Shown: piece by piece, positions 1 to 11,525 of the stretch | Numbering within the stretch: position 1 is the stretch's first letter | How the letters are laid out: each line of letters opens with the position of its first letter | Assembly: GCF_004379255.2 (NCBI RefSeq) | Contig: NC_056053.1 | Coordinates: 17,728,188-17,792,187, forward strand | Origin: Salvia splendens | Lineage: Eukaryota; Streptophyta; Magnoliopsida; Lamiales; Lamiaceae | Reading direction: 5' to 3' | Length of the DNA stretch: 64,000 nt | Program-made: the position numbers and the translations under genes | Notes under the pieces: generated by a model | Databases searched by the model: none | Seen by the model: only the letters and a program-made list of their open reading frames with translations | Told to the model about the DNA's origin: nothing

Positions 1-126
1 AACAATAGTGAAGTAAAACCACGCTAAGAGTGATGTGTTTTGTAAACAATAGTGAAGTAAAATCACGCTAAGAGTGATGTGTTTTGTAAACAAGAGTGAA
101 GTAATATCATAATAAGAGTGATGTGT
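1..126. repeat. Tandem repeat, 44-bp period, about 3 copies
   Basis: Three copies begin at 1, 45 and 89, each starting AACAA(T/G)AGTGAAGTAA and ending near AGAGTGATGTGTT. The first two are nearly identical; the third has diverged. The array runs off the left edge, so its true length is unknown. No gene lies in 127-335, which is AT-rich. Confidence 0.85.
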
Positions 127-335
127 TAAATTATTAGGACCGTATATATTGGTTACCACTTTCGTCAACTCAATAATCAAAGTTTTTACATTTATATATA
201 AGGAACTCATAGGTGGAATCAAAATAATCCTCATAATATTATTGTACTAGTATAGTAACAATTTATATTTCATAAAATAAATACTAATAGTAGAATACGA
301 TAACAATTACGTAGACATGTAATGGGGCATGCATC

Positions 336-690
336 CTATCTAATGACATGAGCAATGAACGAATCCAACTCAATCCTCGAAACGCCGCCCGCCTCCGTCG
401 CCTCCCTCACGGCGGCGCCCAGCTTCTCCGCCGTCTCCTTAATCCGACACCCTTCTTCCGACGCCATGAATCTCCTCACGACACTCTCAATCAACGACGC
501 CTTCACTACTCCCGCCCTATCCTTCCACTCCCTCACCACAATCTCCGTCTTCAAAACATCTGCAACCAGCGCGGCGTTGCTCGGCTGGTCGGAATGCATA
601 GGCCACGCCGCGATCGCCACCCCGCCGTCATGCTCTCCACGCACGAATTCCACCCCCGCGATCGCGGAAGCAAGGCGAGCATTGCGGCTA
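336..690 (-). pseudogene. UDP-glycosyltransferase 3'-end fragment (zeatin O-glucosyltransferase-like)
   Basis: The minus strand encodes a C-terminal piece of a family-1 plant UGT. Such enzymes move a sugar from a UDP-sugar to small molecules in the cytosol. The second half of the PSPG box is visible (AAWPMHSDQPSNAALVADVL), followed by a normal UGT tail ending in FIAHVIR. The SDQP/N pattern is most like the zeatin O-glucosyltransferase group. Upstream, the residues GWNSCVESMTAG of the same box lie in another frame: one G appears lost in a G run near 640, and the HC of the HCGW motif is also damaged. Nothing of the acceptor-binding N-terminal domain follows, so this is a truncated, frameshifted remnant of about 100 codons. 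A live UGT is about 450-480 residues. The exact substrate class is inference. Confidence 0.8.
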
Positions 691-918
691 CGCCAGCAGC
701 TGCACCTACGCAGATTTGGAAGGAAATCAATGGATATTTGATCGCAGATTTGAAGGAGAAAGAAAGGAAACCTACGCAGATTTAAATTTCATATTGTAAT
801 TTCTAAAATACCCTTGGCCTATTTTATATAATTAAAATAAATAATATTTGTTCCATTAAGATTTGTGTCTGAGATTTGTTCTCTAGTTATACACTTAAGA
901 TTAGTTATATCTTGATCA

Positions 919-924
<6 letters not shown>

Positions 925-954
<30 letters not shown>
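925..954. repeat. (TA)n microsatellite
   Basis: About 15 uninterrupted TA units. It lies roughly 40 bp upstream of the small gene at 992, so it may also be read as part of that gene's promoter. It is likely to vary in length between individuals. Confidence 0.9.
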
Positions 955-960
<6 letters not shown>

Positions 961-991
961 TTCCCTTCCCTTCGACCCTCACTCTCCCGCG

Positions 992-1458
992 ATGGCGGCT
1001 CAAGATTTCCGCCGTTTCGCTCAGGTAATGGATGATCTCGACACCACATTAGGGAACTGACCGCCAACAATCTGACTCTAAGTCGCCGTCAATTGAGAGA
1101 TAAAGGGCGTCAATTGAGAGATAAAGCTCAAGAAGATATCAACAACGGCCGTTTGCTTGAAGAACGCGAGAAGCGCAGATCTGTGCAAGCCCAGAGAATG
1201 AGCATAATCAACAAGCTCACCGACCAAACTGTGTTTATTAGAGAGGAAGCGGAAGTTAATCTGATTGAGCGAGAGCGCTGTAACTTGGCCATGAGAGTGC
1301 TCACCAACAGTCCAGAATTGTATCAGATTGCGTTGAATAGCAGACTGCAGGTAGAACTAGTCGAGATCGCTGCCCCCAATCAAGATGAAGAGGGTGAGGA
1401 TAGCGATGAAGATGATTCTGACTATGTGCCAGAAGAAGAAGACTCGGATTCGGACTGA
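992..1458 (+). CDS. Small coiled-coil protein with acidic tail, frame broken near 1060
   Basis: I do not recognise the family. An ATG at 992 opens a frame reading MAAQDFRRFAQVMDDLDTTL that hits a stop at about 1061. The adjacent frame continues without a break from there (ELTANNLTLSRRQLRDK) to the stop at 1456. One missing base near 1055-1060 would join them into about 155 residues. The middle is highly charged and looks like coiled coil; the tail is strongly acidic and ends EEEDSDSD. A 21-bp in-frame duplication (RQLRDK twice) lies at about 1088-1129. A possible 3'-UTR intron has a donor at CAG|GTAGAT near 1474 and an acceptor at TATGCAG near 1919. It could be a young pseudogene, a sequencing indel, or a gene with an unusual exon 1. 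An acidic nuclear protein is possible but unproven. Confidence 0.4.
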
Positions 1459-3173
1459 GAGCGTTCCATCTCAGGTAGATTTTAATTGAATTTATCACTG
1501 GGTTCTTGATTTGTTTGCTTTAAATTTTATGAATTGGTGTTCTATCTAATTGGGATTATCTTTGGATCGTTTTGAATTTAAACACTAGGCTTCTTGATTG
1601 GTGTGTTATAATTCAAATAGTGTTCCATCTGATTGGGAATATTTTTGGATCATTTCAAATTTAACTTAATTGATCTTTCGTTGTTGATTGCTTTGTTTTA
1701 ATTGAATATTGGGAATATTTTTTTAATTTTTTAGGTTTGAATATCATTTGAAATTCAATTGGTTTGATTTATAGGTTTAATTGTCTAAAACACGATTAAT
1801 TTGGGGTATAGTTTTAGTGGTTTGAATTGGTGTTCTTGATTTTTTATTGATTTATTTTAGGTAATTTTATGTTAGCACATTTAAGTGATTAATAATTTCT
1901 CTATTCTTGGTTTATGCAGGAATTTCTGCGCGCGGAAGAATTCTTTTCTCGAATTTTTAATTGTTGATATCTACGGTTTCCAGTTACAAAATAAGTTGAC
2001 TCAGTTACAAAAAGTGTAAAAATGTTGAGTTTTCTTGATTGCTCTATTTTCCACTTTTGTTGATTGCAATTGCAATTGCATTTGCATTTCCGTCGTAAAT
2101 GCAAAATTACTGTTCTCATTTTTTTTTTTTTTTTTTTGCGTTTTCCCTATTTTATATTTACAAATGCTTTTTTCTAAAAATGCGGAGTTTAGATCATTGT
2201 CAATACAAAAAAGTACTACAGTATTATTTTTATATTATCTGCCTACTAATTTAATCCACTGTATTTGTTTGGGGCTCATTGTTTGGGCCAGTAACTTTTA
2301 GCATTATAGGCCATTTTACTAAATTGGTTTGGGCTATTGTATAATGTTATTCTTTTCTTGGGTAGGTGTTTTAATGTTTATTGGGCCATTTTATAAAGTT
2401 TTTTACATTCTAATTCTTATATGATTGTATTTAATTTTTATATTAATTATGATATTTACTTTTATTATATATTTCGAATTTGGTTTATTTAATATTTTAT
2501 ATGATTAATATAAAATATTGCTCATTAGATTCATTGTATTAATAATATGCTGTAATCAGGCATAGATTAGTTTAATTTAATTTAGAACAATCTTATCTCT
2601 ATAATCAGCAAAATGAAATGCAATTGTATGCATGGCCCTCACCTAAAGTTGGGGCTTTGAGGTCTATAGGAGGATTGCAAACAAAGGCAAATAGATAAAT
2701 ATCATAAAACATTTCAAATAAAATAAAAACTAAATTGTATCTATACTGCAGAAGGCAGGAAAGAAAGACATAAAAGCAAGTTGAACTTCAGTTTGAGTTA
2801 TTGTGGAGGGAAATTCTTCATACAACTAAACAACTATCTTTTGCAGCAAACAAGAAGATACTTGAGTGGTTAACGGGAGATATGAAGGATTCATATCAAG
2901 CATGAAAGCCTATGGATATCAAGGCTAGCATAATTATTTGAATCACAAAACGATGATTGGTCGTTCTATATAAATCACATAACGCCACTATAGCTTTACT
3001 TGAATTAGTTAAACATCCTTCTTTACTTTATCAATCAATGGAATCCTGAAATTATCCTCAACAATTATAATCCAAAAAAAAAAACCTCACGAGTCTGAAA
3101 TCTCACTTTTTTCTACGATTCTATAAAAATATTTATTGTGCAACATCTGTCTTACAAAGTGAGTGCCAGAGAA
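1459..3173. other. AT-rich intergenic DNA, no gene seen
   Basis: Rich in T runs and short low-complexity tracts. Apart from a possible 3'-UTR intron of the upstream gene (about 1475-1919), I see no coding potential. Short open frames here lack codon bias or recognisable motifs. Confidence 0.6.
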
Positions 3174-3178
3174 CTTAT

Positions 3179-3379
3179 TGTAGAAAAGGTATAAATCTTT
3201 GTTATATTATTCACAATGATGGAGTACATTATAAATAGCCTAAGGAAAAGCTATACATGGTAAGAGATTCCTAATAATCTTCCTAATTAAATGGCTATAA
3301 TCTTCTTCAAATCTTCTCCTGATTTTGTGTCATCTCCTTGATTGCAGAATATTCTCGATACTTTCCTTGATCTCCAACA
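3179..3379 (-). repeat. Copia 3' LTR (left copy)
   Basis: 201 bp, TG...CA on both strands. It is the downstream LTR in element orientation. It contains TTATAA-like sequence that could act as the LTR core promoter. Five substitutions separate it from the right copy. Confidence 0.95.
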
Positions 3380-3392
3380 CTCCCCCTCAAAT
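3380..3392 (-). other. Copia polypurine tract
   Basis: The minus strand reads TTTGAGGGGGAG directly against the 3' LTR, the expected priming site for plus-strand DNA synthesis. Confidence 0.85.
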
Positions 3393-5095
3393 TAAGTGAC
3401 GGGATTCCCGAAACTTAACTTGCCCAAAACATCTTGAAAATTCTTTACAAATACGGCTTTGGTTAAGATGTCTCCTAGTTGATCTTCAGATTTCACATAA
3501 GGAATTTCAATTATCTTCTCTTCAAGGTTCTCCTTTATGAAGTGTCGATCAATCTCGACGTGTTTGGTTCGATCATGCTGTACTGGATTCTCCGAAATGC
3601 TGATCGTTGTCTTATTATCGCAAAGTAACTTGCAAGTCTTCTGTGACTCCAAGTTTAGCTCCTTCATTATTCTCCTTAGCCAAAGAATTTCAGTCAGCCC
3701 ACTTTTGATGCCTTGGAATTCGGCTTCTGCACTCGAGAGAGCCACTACTTTCTGTTTCTTGCTCCTCCAAGTGACCAAATTGCCACCCACAATACTCCAT
3801 GTCCGGCGGTTCCCTTCAGGTAGCGCACTACTCTAAGTGTTGCCTCCCAATGTTCGTCCTGTGGGTTATGCATGAACTGACTAAGCACCCCAACTGCATA
3901 TGCAATATCAGGCCGAGTGTGTGATAGGTAGATGAGTTTCCCTACCAGCCTTTGGTATCTCCCTCGATCAGTTGATACCGCTCCTTTGATTATTTGAAGG
4001 CCATGGTTCTGCACCATAGGAGTATCTGCTAGTTTGCACTCGAGCATCCCTATTTCCGTCAAAAGGTCGAGAACATATTTTCGCTGACTGATGAAGATTC
4101 CTTTTCCAGATCTGAGCACTTCGATTCCAAGGAAGTATTTGAGATCTCCTAGGTTCTTCATCTCAAACTCGGTAGCCCCCTTTAAGATCCTTTATTTCCT
4201 TTGTATCATCCCCCGTAATGATCATATCATCCACGTAGATTATCGGGCAAGTGATCTTTTCTCCTCTCCGTTTGATGAAAAGGGTGTGGTCCGAGTTACT
4301 CTGCCAATAGCCATATCGTTTCATTACTTCCGTGAATCTCCCGAACCAAGCTCTCGGGGACTGCTTCAATCCATATAGAGTTTTCTTTAACTTGCACACC
4401 TTGCCTTGTCCGAAATCCTCTGTGAAGCCTGGTGGCATCTCCATATAGATAGGATCCTTCAACTCTCCATGAAGGAATGCATTGGTGATGTCATACTGAT
4501 GAAGTGGTCAGTCTTTGTTTGCTGCAATGGACAGTAAAACTCTTATAGTGGTAATTTTTGTGACTGCGGAGAATGTTTCTGAATAATCAACTCCATGAGT
4601 TTGCGTATACCCCTTTGCCACTAATCGAGCCTTGTATCGCTCAATGCTCCCATCTGGTCTCCGTTTGATTGTGAAGACCCATCTGCAGCTAACTGTATGT
4701 TTCCCATCGGGTAATGGGCTGACCTCCCAAGTGCCGTTTCGTTTTAGCGCTCTCATCTCGACGAGCATTGCCTCCCTCCAGTGCTTTATTTTGAAGGCTT
4801 CTTCAAAGGTTCTAGGAATCTCCTCTTCACACAATGCTGTGTGAAATGCCTTCGCCATTTTGGATATATTAGCTTCAACAAAATTAGCCACTGAGTATCT
4901 GTTTTTCTTCCCAATCCTTTCAAGCGAGTACCTTTTGGGTGGAACTCCTCTCGTACTTCGTGGGGGGAGTACATATTGTCTTGTATCCTGATCAATGGTA
5001 GTGTCTTCTTCTTCTTCTCCCTCTGTACTAATGGGGTCAGAAACAATATCTGAACTTTCAGGATTTGGGCTAGATATTACCTCGGATTCCGTCAC
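3392..5095 (-). pseudogene. Copia reverse transcriptase and RNase H, broken
   Basis: The RT begins with the usual Copia block (HWREAMLVEMRALKRNGTWE, then CRWVFTIK and YKARLVAKGYTQ), continues with YGLKQSPRAWF, and carries the catalytic YVDDM near 4225. RNase H follows with SSAEAEF, LCDNKTTIS and a terminal DILTKAV. The segments lie at 4508-5095, 4163-4462, 3745-4161 and 3392-3790. The first two share a frame but are separated by stops; the third is in another frame; the fourth returns to the first frame. At least one stop and two frameshifts therefore interrupt the polyprotein. Confidence 0.95.
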
Positions 5096-5245
5096 GGTTG
5101 GATCAGAGGAGCGCGGCGGAAGCGTTGTTTGTCTCGATTCTGTAGACGGAATTGTCTCATGGATGGTGTCAGCTTGCTCTGTTGGTTCCGATTCAAAGTT
5201 ACTTGGCCCATACCATCGAAGGGAGTCATTTTCTTGGGTCTCCCC

Positions 5246-6615
5246 CTATCTCACACTCTCCCCCTGAGTCCCAAGGTGGTAAAAGAATTCTGTTTCAAGG
5301 AAGTTGCAGTTCATGGTGGTAATAACCCGTTTGGTCTTGGGTTCATAACATCTATAGCCCTTTTGGTTGATCTCATACCCCACAAAAACGCACTTAATTG
5401 CACACGGGAAAAACTTATGCCTTTTGTGTTTTGGGACATGCACATAAACGGAGCAGCCAAAAGTCTTTGGTAGCAAGGAAAGAGCTGAAGGGATTTCAGT
5501 TAAGGTAGAGAGATGATCTAACGGGGTTTTTCGGTTTAGTATCTTTGTAGGGAGTCGGTTGAGGAGGTAAACTGAGGTGGCTACTGCTTCAGACCAAAAA
5601 GATTGTGGAACTTTTGAGTCGAATAGGAGGGCTCGGGTCATTTCAAGGATAATTCGATTTTTTCTTTCCGCTACTTCGTTCTGTTCTGGTGTGTAGGAAC
5701 ATGAAGTTTGGTGAATTAACCCATTATCGCTAAAAAACTTAGTCATTGAGCTATTTAATAATTCCCCCCATTATCAGACCGTAGGATCTTCACGGATGTT
5801 TGAAATTGGGTTTGAACCATTTTGTAAAATAACATGAATTTGTCACACACCTCAGATTTATGTTTCATGAAATATACCCAAGTAGTTCTACTGCAATCAT
5901 CAACAAATATCACGAAGTATTTAAAACCTAGGTTAGTCCCTACAGGCGCCGGGCCCCACACATCAGAATGAACCAAGGAAAAAACAGTGTCAACACGAGT
6001 GTCATTTGGTTTAAAAGAGTTTCGGTGGCTCTTGGCCAAAACACAAGCTTCACATGAGAAGTCTTTAGGAACAAAAAGTTTAGGAAATAAGGATTTCAAA
6101 TAACCCTGAGAGGTATGGCCCATCCGTCGGTGCCAAAGCCAAGTATCTTGAGTGGCGGATCCGTGAGCAAGCATCGCCGCACCATCTTATCGAGAAATCT
6201 CGTCCACAAAGTAGAGCCCACGACGTTCAGTGTCACGTCCAATAATCTTCCCCGTCCGGATATCCTGTAACATACAGAAGTTGGGATGCATTAATAGCGT
6301 GCAATTTAAATCCTTAGTCACATGACTAATTGACATCAATTTCTGAGATAGTCTGGGAACATAAAGACAATTCGAAATATGCACATTAGGAAAAATTTCT
6401 ATAGTCTCTGCCCCTTCAACTGGTGTTACCCCTCCATTCGCAGTTTTAATATGCGACTTGTTTGTCTTATGAATTTCCAAAAAATCATTCTTGTCGTATG
6501 TCATGGTATCGGTGGCCCCACAATCAAAAATCCATCCCGTATCATCAATTATATCACAATTCCGGGCCTCAAAAGCACATGATAATTTTCCAAAGGTGCA
6601 AAGGAATTTTTGCAT
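5246..6615 (-). pseudogene. Copia protease and integrase, broken
   Basis: At 6187-6615 lies the aspartic protease with WIFDCGATDTM, where the usual DSGA is DCGA. At 5755-6174 lie the GAG-pre-integrase zinc finger (WHRRMGH ... CEACVLAKSH) and the integrase core with two of the three catalytic acids (VHSDVWGP and LRSDNGG). At 5246-5746 the core continues with the third, in PEQNEVAERKN. A stop separates protease from integrase, and a frameshift with a stop lies near 5750. The end of this block shows the usual integrase C-terminal tail. Confidence 0.95.
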
Positions 6616-6878
6616 ATAATAGGATCAATTTTGCATTTATTCCTAAGCTGGGGGCAAAATTTGCAATTATTCCTAAGCTGGGGCCGAAATTTGCATATAT
6701 TCTCCAGATGGGGTATTTTTGCATAATATTCAGAAGTTCTAGACTCAGTTGAAATCGGATAATTAAAAGGGTTAGGACTTTCGATCCCCAACCCGTTACC
6801 TCCGGTTTCTCCGCCTCCATCCAATTGAAGCGATGCTACCATCGCCTCTGCCGTCTTCCCACCACCACCATTGTCGCC

Positions 6879-7980
6879 TCACCTGCCGCCGCCGGTTGGG
6901 AGACCGCCGGTATCTGGTCCTCTCTCTTGGAGCCCCGTCGTTTCTCTGTTTCCTTCGGGCAGAGCTTTACTGTCCGTTCCAATGGCGATTCTCGCCTTCC
7001 CAGATTTCTCATCTTCCCACCATTCTGGATATCCCACTAATTGGAAGCACGTCTCTTTTGTGTGTTTGTGCATCCCACAGTGGGAGCACCAGAGTCTGGA
7101 CTTATCCGGTTTTCCGTTTCCCCGGCGGTTGGCGGCGGAGCGCGACGTTGGCGGTTGACTCCTGTTCTGCGGCTGTGATGTGCGGTATTCTCGAGCTCCA
7201 AATCCAAATCCGACCCCCGATGATGTTTCGTTACCGACGGCTGTGGAGTTTGAATCGGATGCCGGCGACATGATTTTGAGTCGAGCTGCCTCCCGTTTCA
7301 CCCATCCATATGCTACGTCGGCTGAGGGGTATGGATCCTCCTTGAGGATCTCGCGTCGGATCCAGTCATACTTCTCGTTCAGTCCGGTGAGAAATTTGAA
7401 TAATCGTAGTTCCGATTTGATTTCCCGGTACTGTGTTATTCCTTTGTCACAACAATTGACCGTCTTGTGTGAGCATCGATCGATCGATCCATAGTCCGTG
7501 TAGCCTGCTCCAGTAAGCTTCTAGTGTTGTGTCTCCTTGTAATATTTTGTTTGCCTTGTCTCGCAAGTCGTATATTAGATACGAGTCCGATGAACTAGCA
7601 AAAGTCACAGCGAGCGTATCCCATAGGGACTTCGCCGTTTGGTGATGCGCAAAGTCCGCTATGAGATTGGTTTCCATGTTGTCGATAATCCAAGAGAAGA
7701 TTAAGTCTATCTCTTCCCAATCGGTAAACCCGACCTCCCTTGGCTTTGGTGGGGATGGTACTCCAGAGATATGGCGGTAGACTCCTCTGCCGCCAATGGA
7801 CACCTTCATCAATCGTGCCCACAGTGAGTAATTTGAGCCATTCAGTTTGAAGGCTACGGTAACACTCTTGCTTGATCTGATTTTTTCGGCAATAGGTTCA
7901 GTTTCTGGTTTGTCATTTTCTGGGCTAATCTCTCGCCTGTATTGGTCGAGAAAGGTATATTTGGGGCTATGATGATTTGT
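6879..7980 (-). pseudogene. Copia gag, broken
   Basis: The N-terminal part (7447-about 7980) shows the UBN2/gag pattern KLNGSNYSLWARLMK and SLWDTLAVTF. A second part in another frame (6879-7301) carries the nucleocapsid zinc knuckle CSHCGMHKHTKETC, then the usual GYPEWW. No methionine precedes the gag core within the internal region, so the normal start appears lost. Short 30-bp duplications at 6620-6720 (CCTAAGCTGGGG) lie between gag and protease. Confidence 0.9.
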
Positions 7981-7993
7981 TTCTGAGCCTAAA

Positions 7994-8010
7994 ACCTGCT
8001 CTTGATGCCA
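7994..8010 (-). other. Copia primer-binding site
   Basis: Next to the 5' LTR the minus strand reads TGGCATCAAGAGCAGG, close to the initiator methionine tRNA complement used by most plant Copia elements (TGGTATCAGAGC). Confidence 0.75.
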
Positions 8011-8211
8011 TGTAGAAAAGGTATAAATCTTTATTATATTATTCACAATGATGGAGTACATTATAAATAGCCTAAGGAAAAGCTATACATGGTAAGAGAT
8101 TCCTAATAATCTTCCTAATTAAATGGCTAAAATCTTCTTCAAATCTTGTCCTGATTTTGTGCCATCTCCTTGATTGCAGAATATTCTCGATACTTTCCTT
8201 GATCTCCAGCA
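8011..8211 (-). repeat. Copia 5' LTR (right copy)
   Basis: 201 bp, aligned end to end with 3179-3379 without gaps and with five substitutions. It is the upstream LTR in the element's minus-strand orientation. Confidence 0.95.
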
Positions 8212-8216
8212 CTTAT

Positions 8217-8752
8217 GTTAACCAAATTGCAGAAGTGGTACACTACTGCTTACACTTAGTCTCTAGCATACTCTGTTTTGTGATATAGGCTTGTGGAGAC
8301 AAAAGTACTGGCAGTTTTCATTGACTTGTGGGGAATAAGTTCTTGGTGACTATCTGGAAGGATTTCTTGCCATGGCGTCAAGATCATGTGGAAATTTCTT
8401 TGACTTGGACGTTCCTCCCAACTCCTAGAAGCCTTCCAAAGGTGATGGCTATTCCTGTGATGGAAATGGGGGCAACAGATACACCATCATGCGGAAAATT
8501 ATTGTGACAAATAATTAAACAATTAACTATTCCAATTATTGAGAAGTAATGTTTGCTTAATTCTAAACGAAACAAAAGACTACATTAAAGTAGATAATTT
8601 CGTGTGATGATATTTGCTCACACATTAATTCATTAGCTGTGAAGCACGTATGAATGGGTTGAGAAATGATAATCATGTAACGTTTATAATAATTTCATAA
8701 TATTCTGGATAAAATTTTGATATTTTGAGATATGAAATTCACAAATCCTAGT
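8217..8752. other. Non-coding flank of the Copia element
   Basis: This continues the sequence interrupted at 3178. Parts of 8217-8490 look less AT-rich and could be an old exon, but no open frame or family is recognisable. Confidence 0.4.
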
Positions 8753-10022
8753 CTAAAGAATGTTGACATTTATTCTTGAAGTAAGATGTTTAAGTTGCTT
8801 GTTTGCAAGCTCCCTTGCAATTATTTCATCCTCCATTTGATTTCGATAAATGCGATCCCACGGCATATTCTTACGTAGCTCGAAAGATCGCGGATCCACG
8901 ACTATCTTCTTTAGTGCAACACCGTGTCGCACCAACCGACTAATAATTTGAAGATGATTACGCACTCCACGATACCCAAAAAACTCTACTTCCTTGATGT
9001 GAGAATAAGCCCCTTCAACTTTCTTACTGTTGTTAATCTCCGAAACATCATAATCACTACCATTAATCAAGTAATCCCTTTTCTCACCCCACACCACATT
9101 ATTTTTTGCATTGCTCTCATCTTCGTGTGACGCCTATAAAATCATCAATCAACAATGTAATCTATAAAAGAAATTGGAAACGGAAAATTTTGAAAATAAA
9201 TAAGCCAATCCCCTAACTTTTAAAAAAATTATTAATTATATTATACTTTTCCATTCTTTTAATTCCCATCATTAGTTTGAGACAAAAATAAATAAAAGAA
9301 CAGCCACTTTTATTTCACTATAATAATTTCGACCACCAAATTTCCACCATTAATGAAAATGTATATAGTATATTTTTATAAGTTACGAAATTAATCAGAA
9401 TTTAACTAAATTTTATTATTTTTTCGGAAAGGAATAGGTAGTTACCTCTAGGACAAATCTTTGCAAGCAAGGTGCCACTTTAAACCAATTTATTATTGGC
9501 ATGAGAGAACAATTATCACTATAACCACTCTGAACCACCACCACCAATTCCTTAAGTTGAGGCATCATCTTCTTCAAAATTTCCTGTATACCATCTTAAT
9601 TAACATGTTATATAGCTAATTTATTGAAAATCAAATCAATCAAAGTTTACATTACATCGCGGGTAATTGTGTAGTTGGAGTATATCTTGAGCGTGTGTAG
9701 TTGTGGAAGCACGGAATCAAACATGTCTATAATGCGTGTGATGTTCATAATATAATACAACATCTCCTGGCCGTGCGCGGCCTGGATCCAGAGCTGAGTA
9801 AGATGAGGAACATCGACGAGCTTAAAACGACATTGTGGTGTACCTAGACCAGCATACTTGATGCATACAATGTTCGAATGACGAACAACAACTGAAGAGA
9901 GGCCGGGGCACGCTAGTCTTTATAGCTTCTTTCAAGCTCAACGAAGATAATATTAACAATAATATATCGTCGGGAAGCATGCTAATTAGATCACCCTCAA
10001 AGTGAAAACTCGACACTGTCAC
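8753..10022 (-). pseudogene. F-box/LRR/FBD protein, internally deleted
   Basis: F-box proteins of this class are substrate receptors of SCF ubiquitin ligases. The minus strand starts at 10022 with an F-box (MLPDDILLLILSSLSLKEAIKTS). A frame change follows, straight into late LRR sequence (NIVCIKYAGLG, then FKLVDVPHLTQLWIQAA). Exon 1 ends at 9656, exon 2 is 9583-9446 and exon 3 is 9133-8753; both introns have GT/AG ends and keep phase. Exon 3 is a typical FBD tail (HIKEVEFFGYRG, then RHGVALKKIVVDPR). Intact relatives have roughly 200 residues between F-box and this LRR. Here only about 90 bp remain, with a stop in the LRR frame. The downstream exons look healthy, so the deletion may be recent. 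Confidence 0.85.
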
Positions 10023-10236
10023 ATATGTGACCTATTTGTTAAATATTGCTTACATAAACAACAATCAATAATGATAATTACGGAGATTTTTACCGTGTTG
10101 TCATCTTCGACTTGCTGTCGCCTCCGTAGCCTTTTCGCCATTGTTAGTTTAATCCTCAATCCTACCTTTTATTTAGTAGTATTTGTGTTGTGCATATACT
10201 ATTATATATATTACCAATCTGTAAAAAAGGATCAAT

Positions 10237-10376
10237 ACCAAATCTTTTTTGTTATCGATCGCTTACCAAAAAAAATCTACTTTATCTAAGGAGATACTAT
10301 CTATTACCAAATCTTTTTCTTATTATCGATCGGTTACAAAAAAATCTATATTTTTCTAAAGAGATATCTATTATCT
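10237..10376. repeat. Tandem duplication, about 69-bp period
   Basis: Two diverged copies (from about 10237 and 10305) share TACCAAATCTTTTT, TTATCGATCG and TATCTA blocks. No coding meaning is apparent. Confidence 0.6.
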
Positions 10377-10756
10377 ACATGTATATATGTATATTATTTA
10401 TTGCAAGTATTTATTTTAATCTCCATAAAACGTGTACCTTGGGGATTACCGCAATCTGTAAAAAGTCTACATACGACAAAGGTATTATATTAACTTTCAG
10501 AAATACTATAAAATAATTAAGTTGTGAAGTTCTAAACATAATACTAAGGGATCACTCATTTTCGGATCAAACGTTCAAACCTATTGGGTTTGTGCTATTT
10601 AGAATCAACCATACTTAAACATTTTAAGGATGTAAATTTCCAGTTCAATCCCATTGTATTCTGTTGGACTAATTTATGGGTTTTTAATTTGTTGACTAAA
10701 GTGACATTCTTAAAAGAGAAAACACATTAATGAATTTGGGTCATACTAAATGACGA

Positions 10757-11110
10757 TGAGGAAATACTATGGATTGATAAGAAAGTATTCCGCGTATTAA
10801 TAATGTTGTTTCAACAACAAGGTTAATTTTCTGAAAAAATATAACAGTGATTTTAGATTATAAATTAATAAAATGAAATTAGAAAAACTATCACTATAGT
10901 ACTAATAAATACACATTAATATTCAAATACATCCGTCCGCCGTTAAGAATCTTATTTCTAGAGGACACGGGTTTTAAAAAAATATTAAGAAAAATGGCTG
11001 GAAAAAAGTTATTGGAATATGGGTCATACTTATAGTATATACTCCTTATTAATTTTAAATGAAATGTGAGTGGAAAGGGTTGTGGAATGTGGGTCATACT
11101 AAATAACGAC
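10757..11110. repeat. Dispersed repeat, copy 1
   Basis: About 350 bp nearly identical to 17994-18335 in the same orientation, beginning GATGAGGAAATACTATGG. The block TCATACTAAAT(G/A)ACGA occurs at both its edges (about 10741 and 11093). The CCGTCCGCC and GACACGGGTTTT segments resemble Stowaway-type MITE termini. It encodes nothing. Confidence 0.85.
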
Positions 11111-11334
11111 TAGAAAAATTGCCTATTACAACACCTTACTACTGACACTTCGCAAACATTGCCATGAAAGATTGCTTATCAATACACCAACGTTTCACTA
11201 TGTTTATTTCAATCAATATTACTACGTTTTAAATAAATGCCACAATGAGACCCTTTTAGCCACACTTTTAACTTAAAATTTTAAGATAAAAAAACCATAA
11301 CTAAAATAAACAAAGTAAAACAAGAAGCGCTAAA

Positions 11335-11525
11335 CTATTTCAGTTTCCCTCTCTCCCAAATTCACCTTCTACCGCCCTCGATTTCAAATAATCCCCAAAT
11401 CCTAATTTTCATTCCATTGATGATTGATCCCCAATTTCATCAGGATACTGATTTACACGGCCAGTTGCAGAAATTTGCACAGCATATAATTCTTGAGTAT
11501 TCGCAGCTTCTGGGGTATTCAAGGT
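11335..11525 (+). other. Possible exon 1 of an unidentified, disrupted gene
   Basis: A CT-rich leader is followed by an ATG at 11420 and about 34 open codons (QFHQDTDLHGQLQKFAQHII) up to a possible donor TCAAG|GTTCG near 11522. It may belong with exon-like islands at 15905-16000, 16754-16861 and 17288-17390, with the Gypsy element inserted between. I recognise no family. Confidence 0.25.

Larger units (their letters stand above)
3179..8211 (-). mobile_element. Ty1/Copia LTR retrotransposon, full length but coding-dead
   Basis: Two 201-bp direct LTRs (3179-3379 and 8011-8211) bound the element and are flanked by the 5-bp target duplication CTTAT (3174-3178 and 8212-8216). Read on the minus strand, the order is LTR, primer-binding site, gag, protease, integrase, reverse transcriptase, RNase H, polypurine tract, LTR. 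Integrase before RT is the Copia order. The LTRs differ at five positions, about 2.5 percent, which suggests insertion on a scale of one to two million years under usual plant rates. The coding region is split by several stops and frame changes, so the copy cannot move by itself. Confidence 0.97.

Noticed and set aside
1..126. Regularly spaced repeats at the left edge, superficially CRISPR-like
   Set aside because: The whole 44-bp unit repeats head to tail with no unique spacers; it is a plain tandem repeat in plant DNA.
336..653. A functional small UGT-like gene
   Set aside because: It lacks the acceptor domain and half of the PSPG box; the apparent start is out-of-frame sequence.
4995..5473. 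Plus-strand frames of 90-114 codons
   Set aside because: Shadows of Copia pol on the minus strand.
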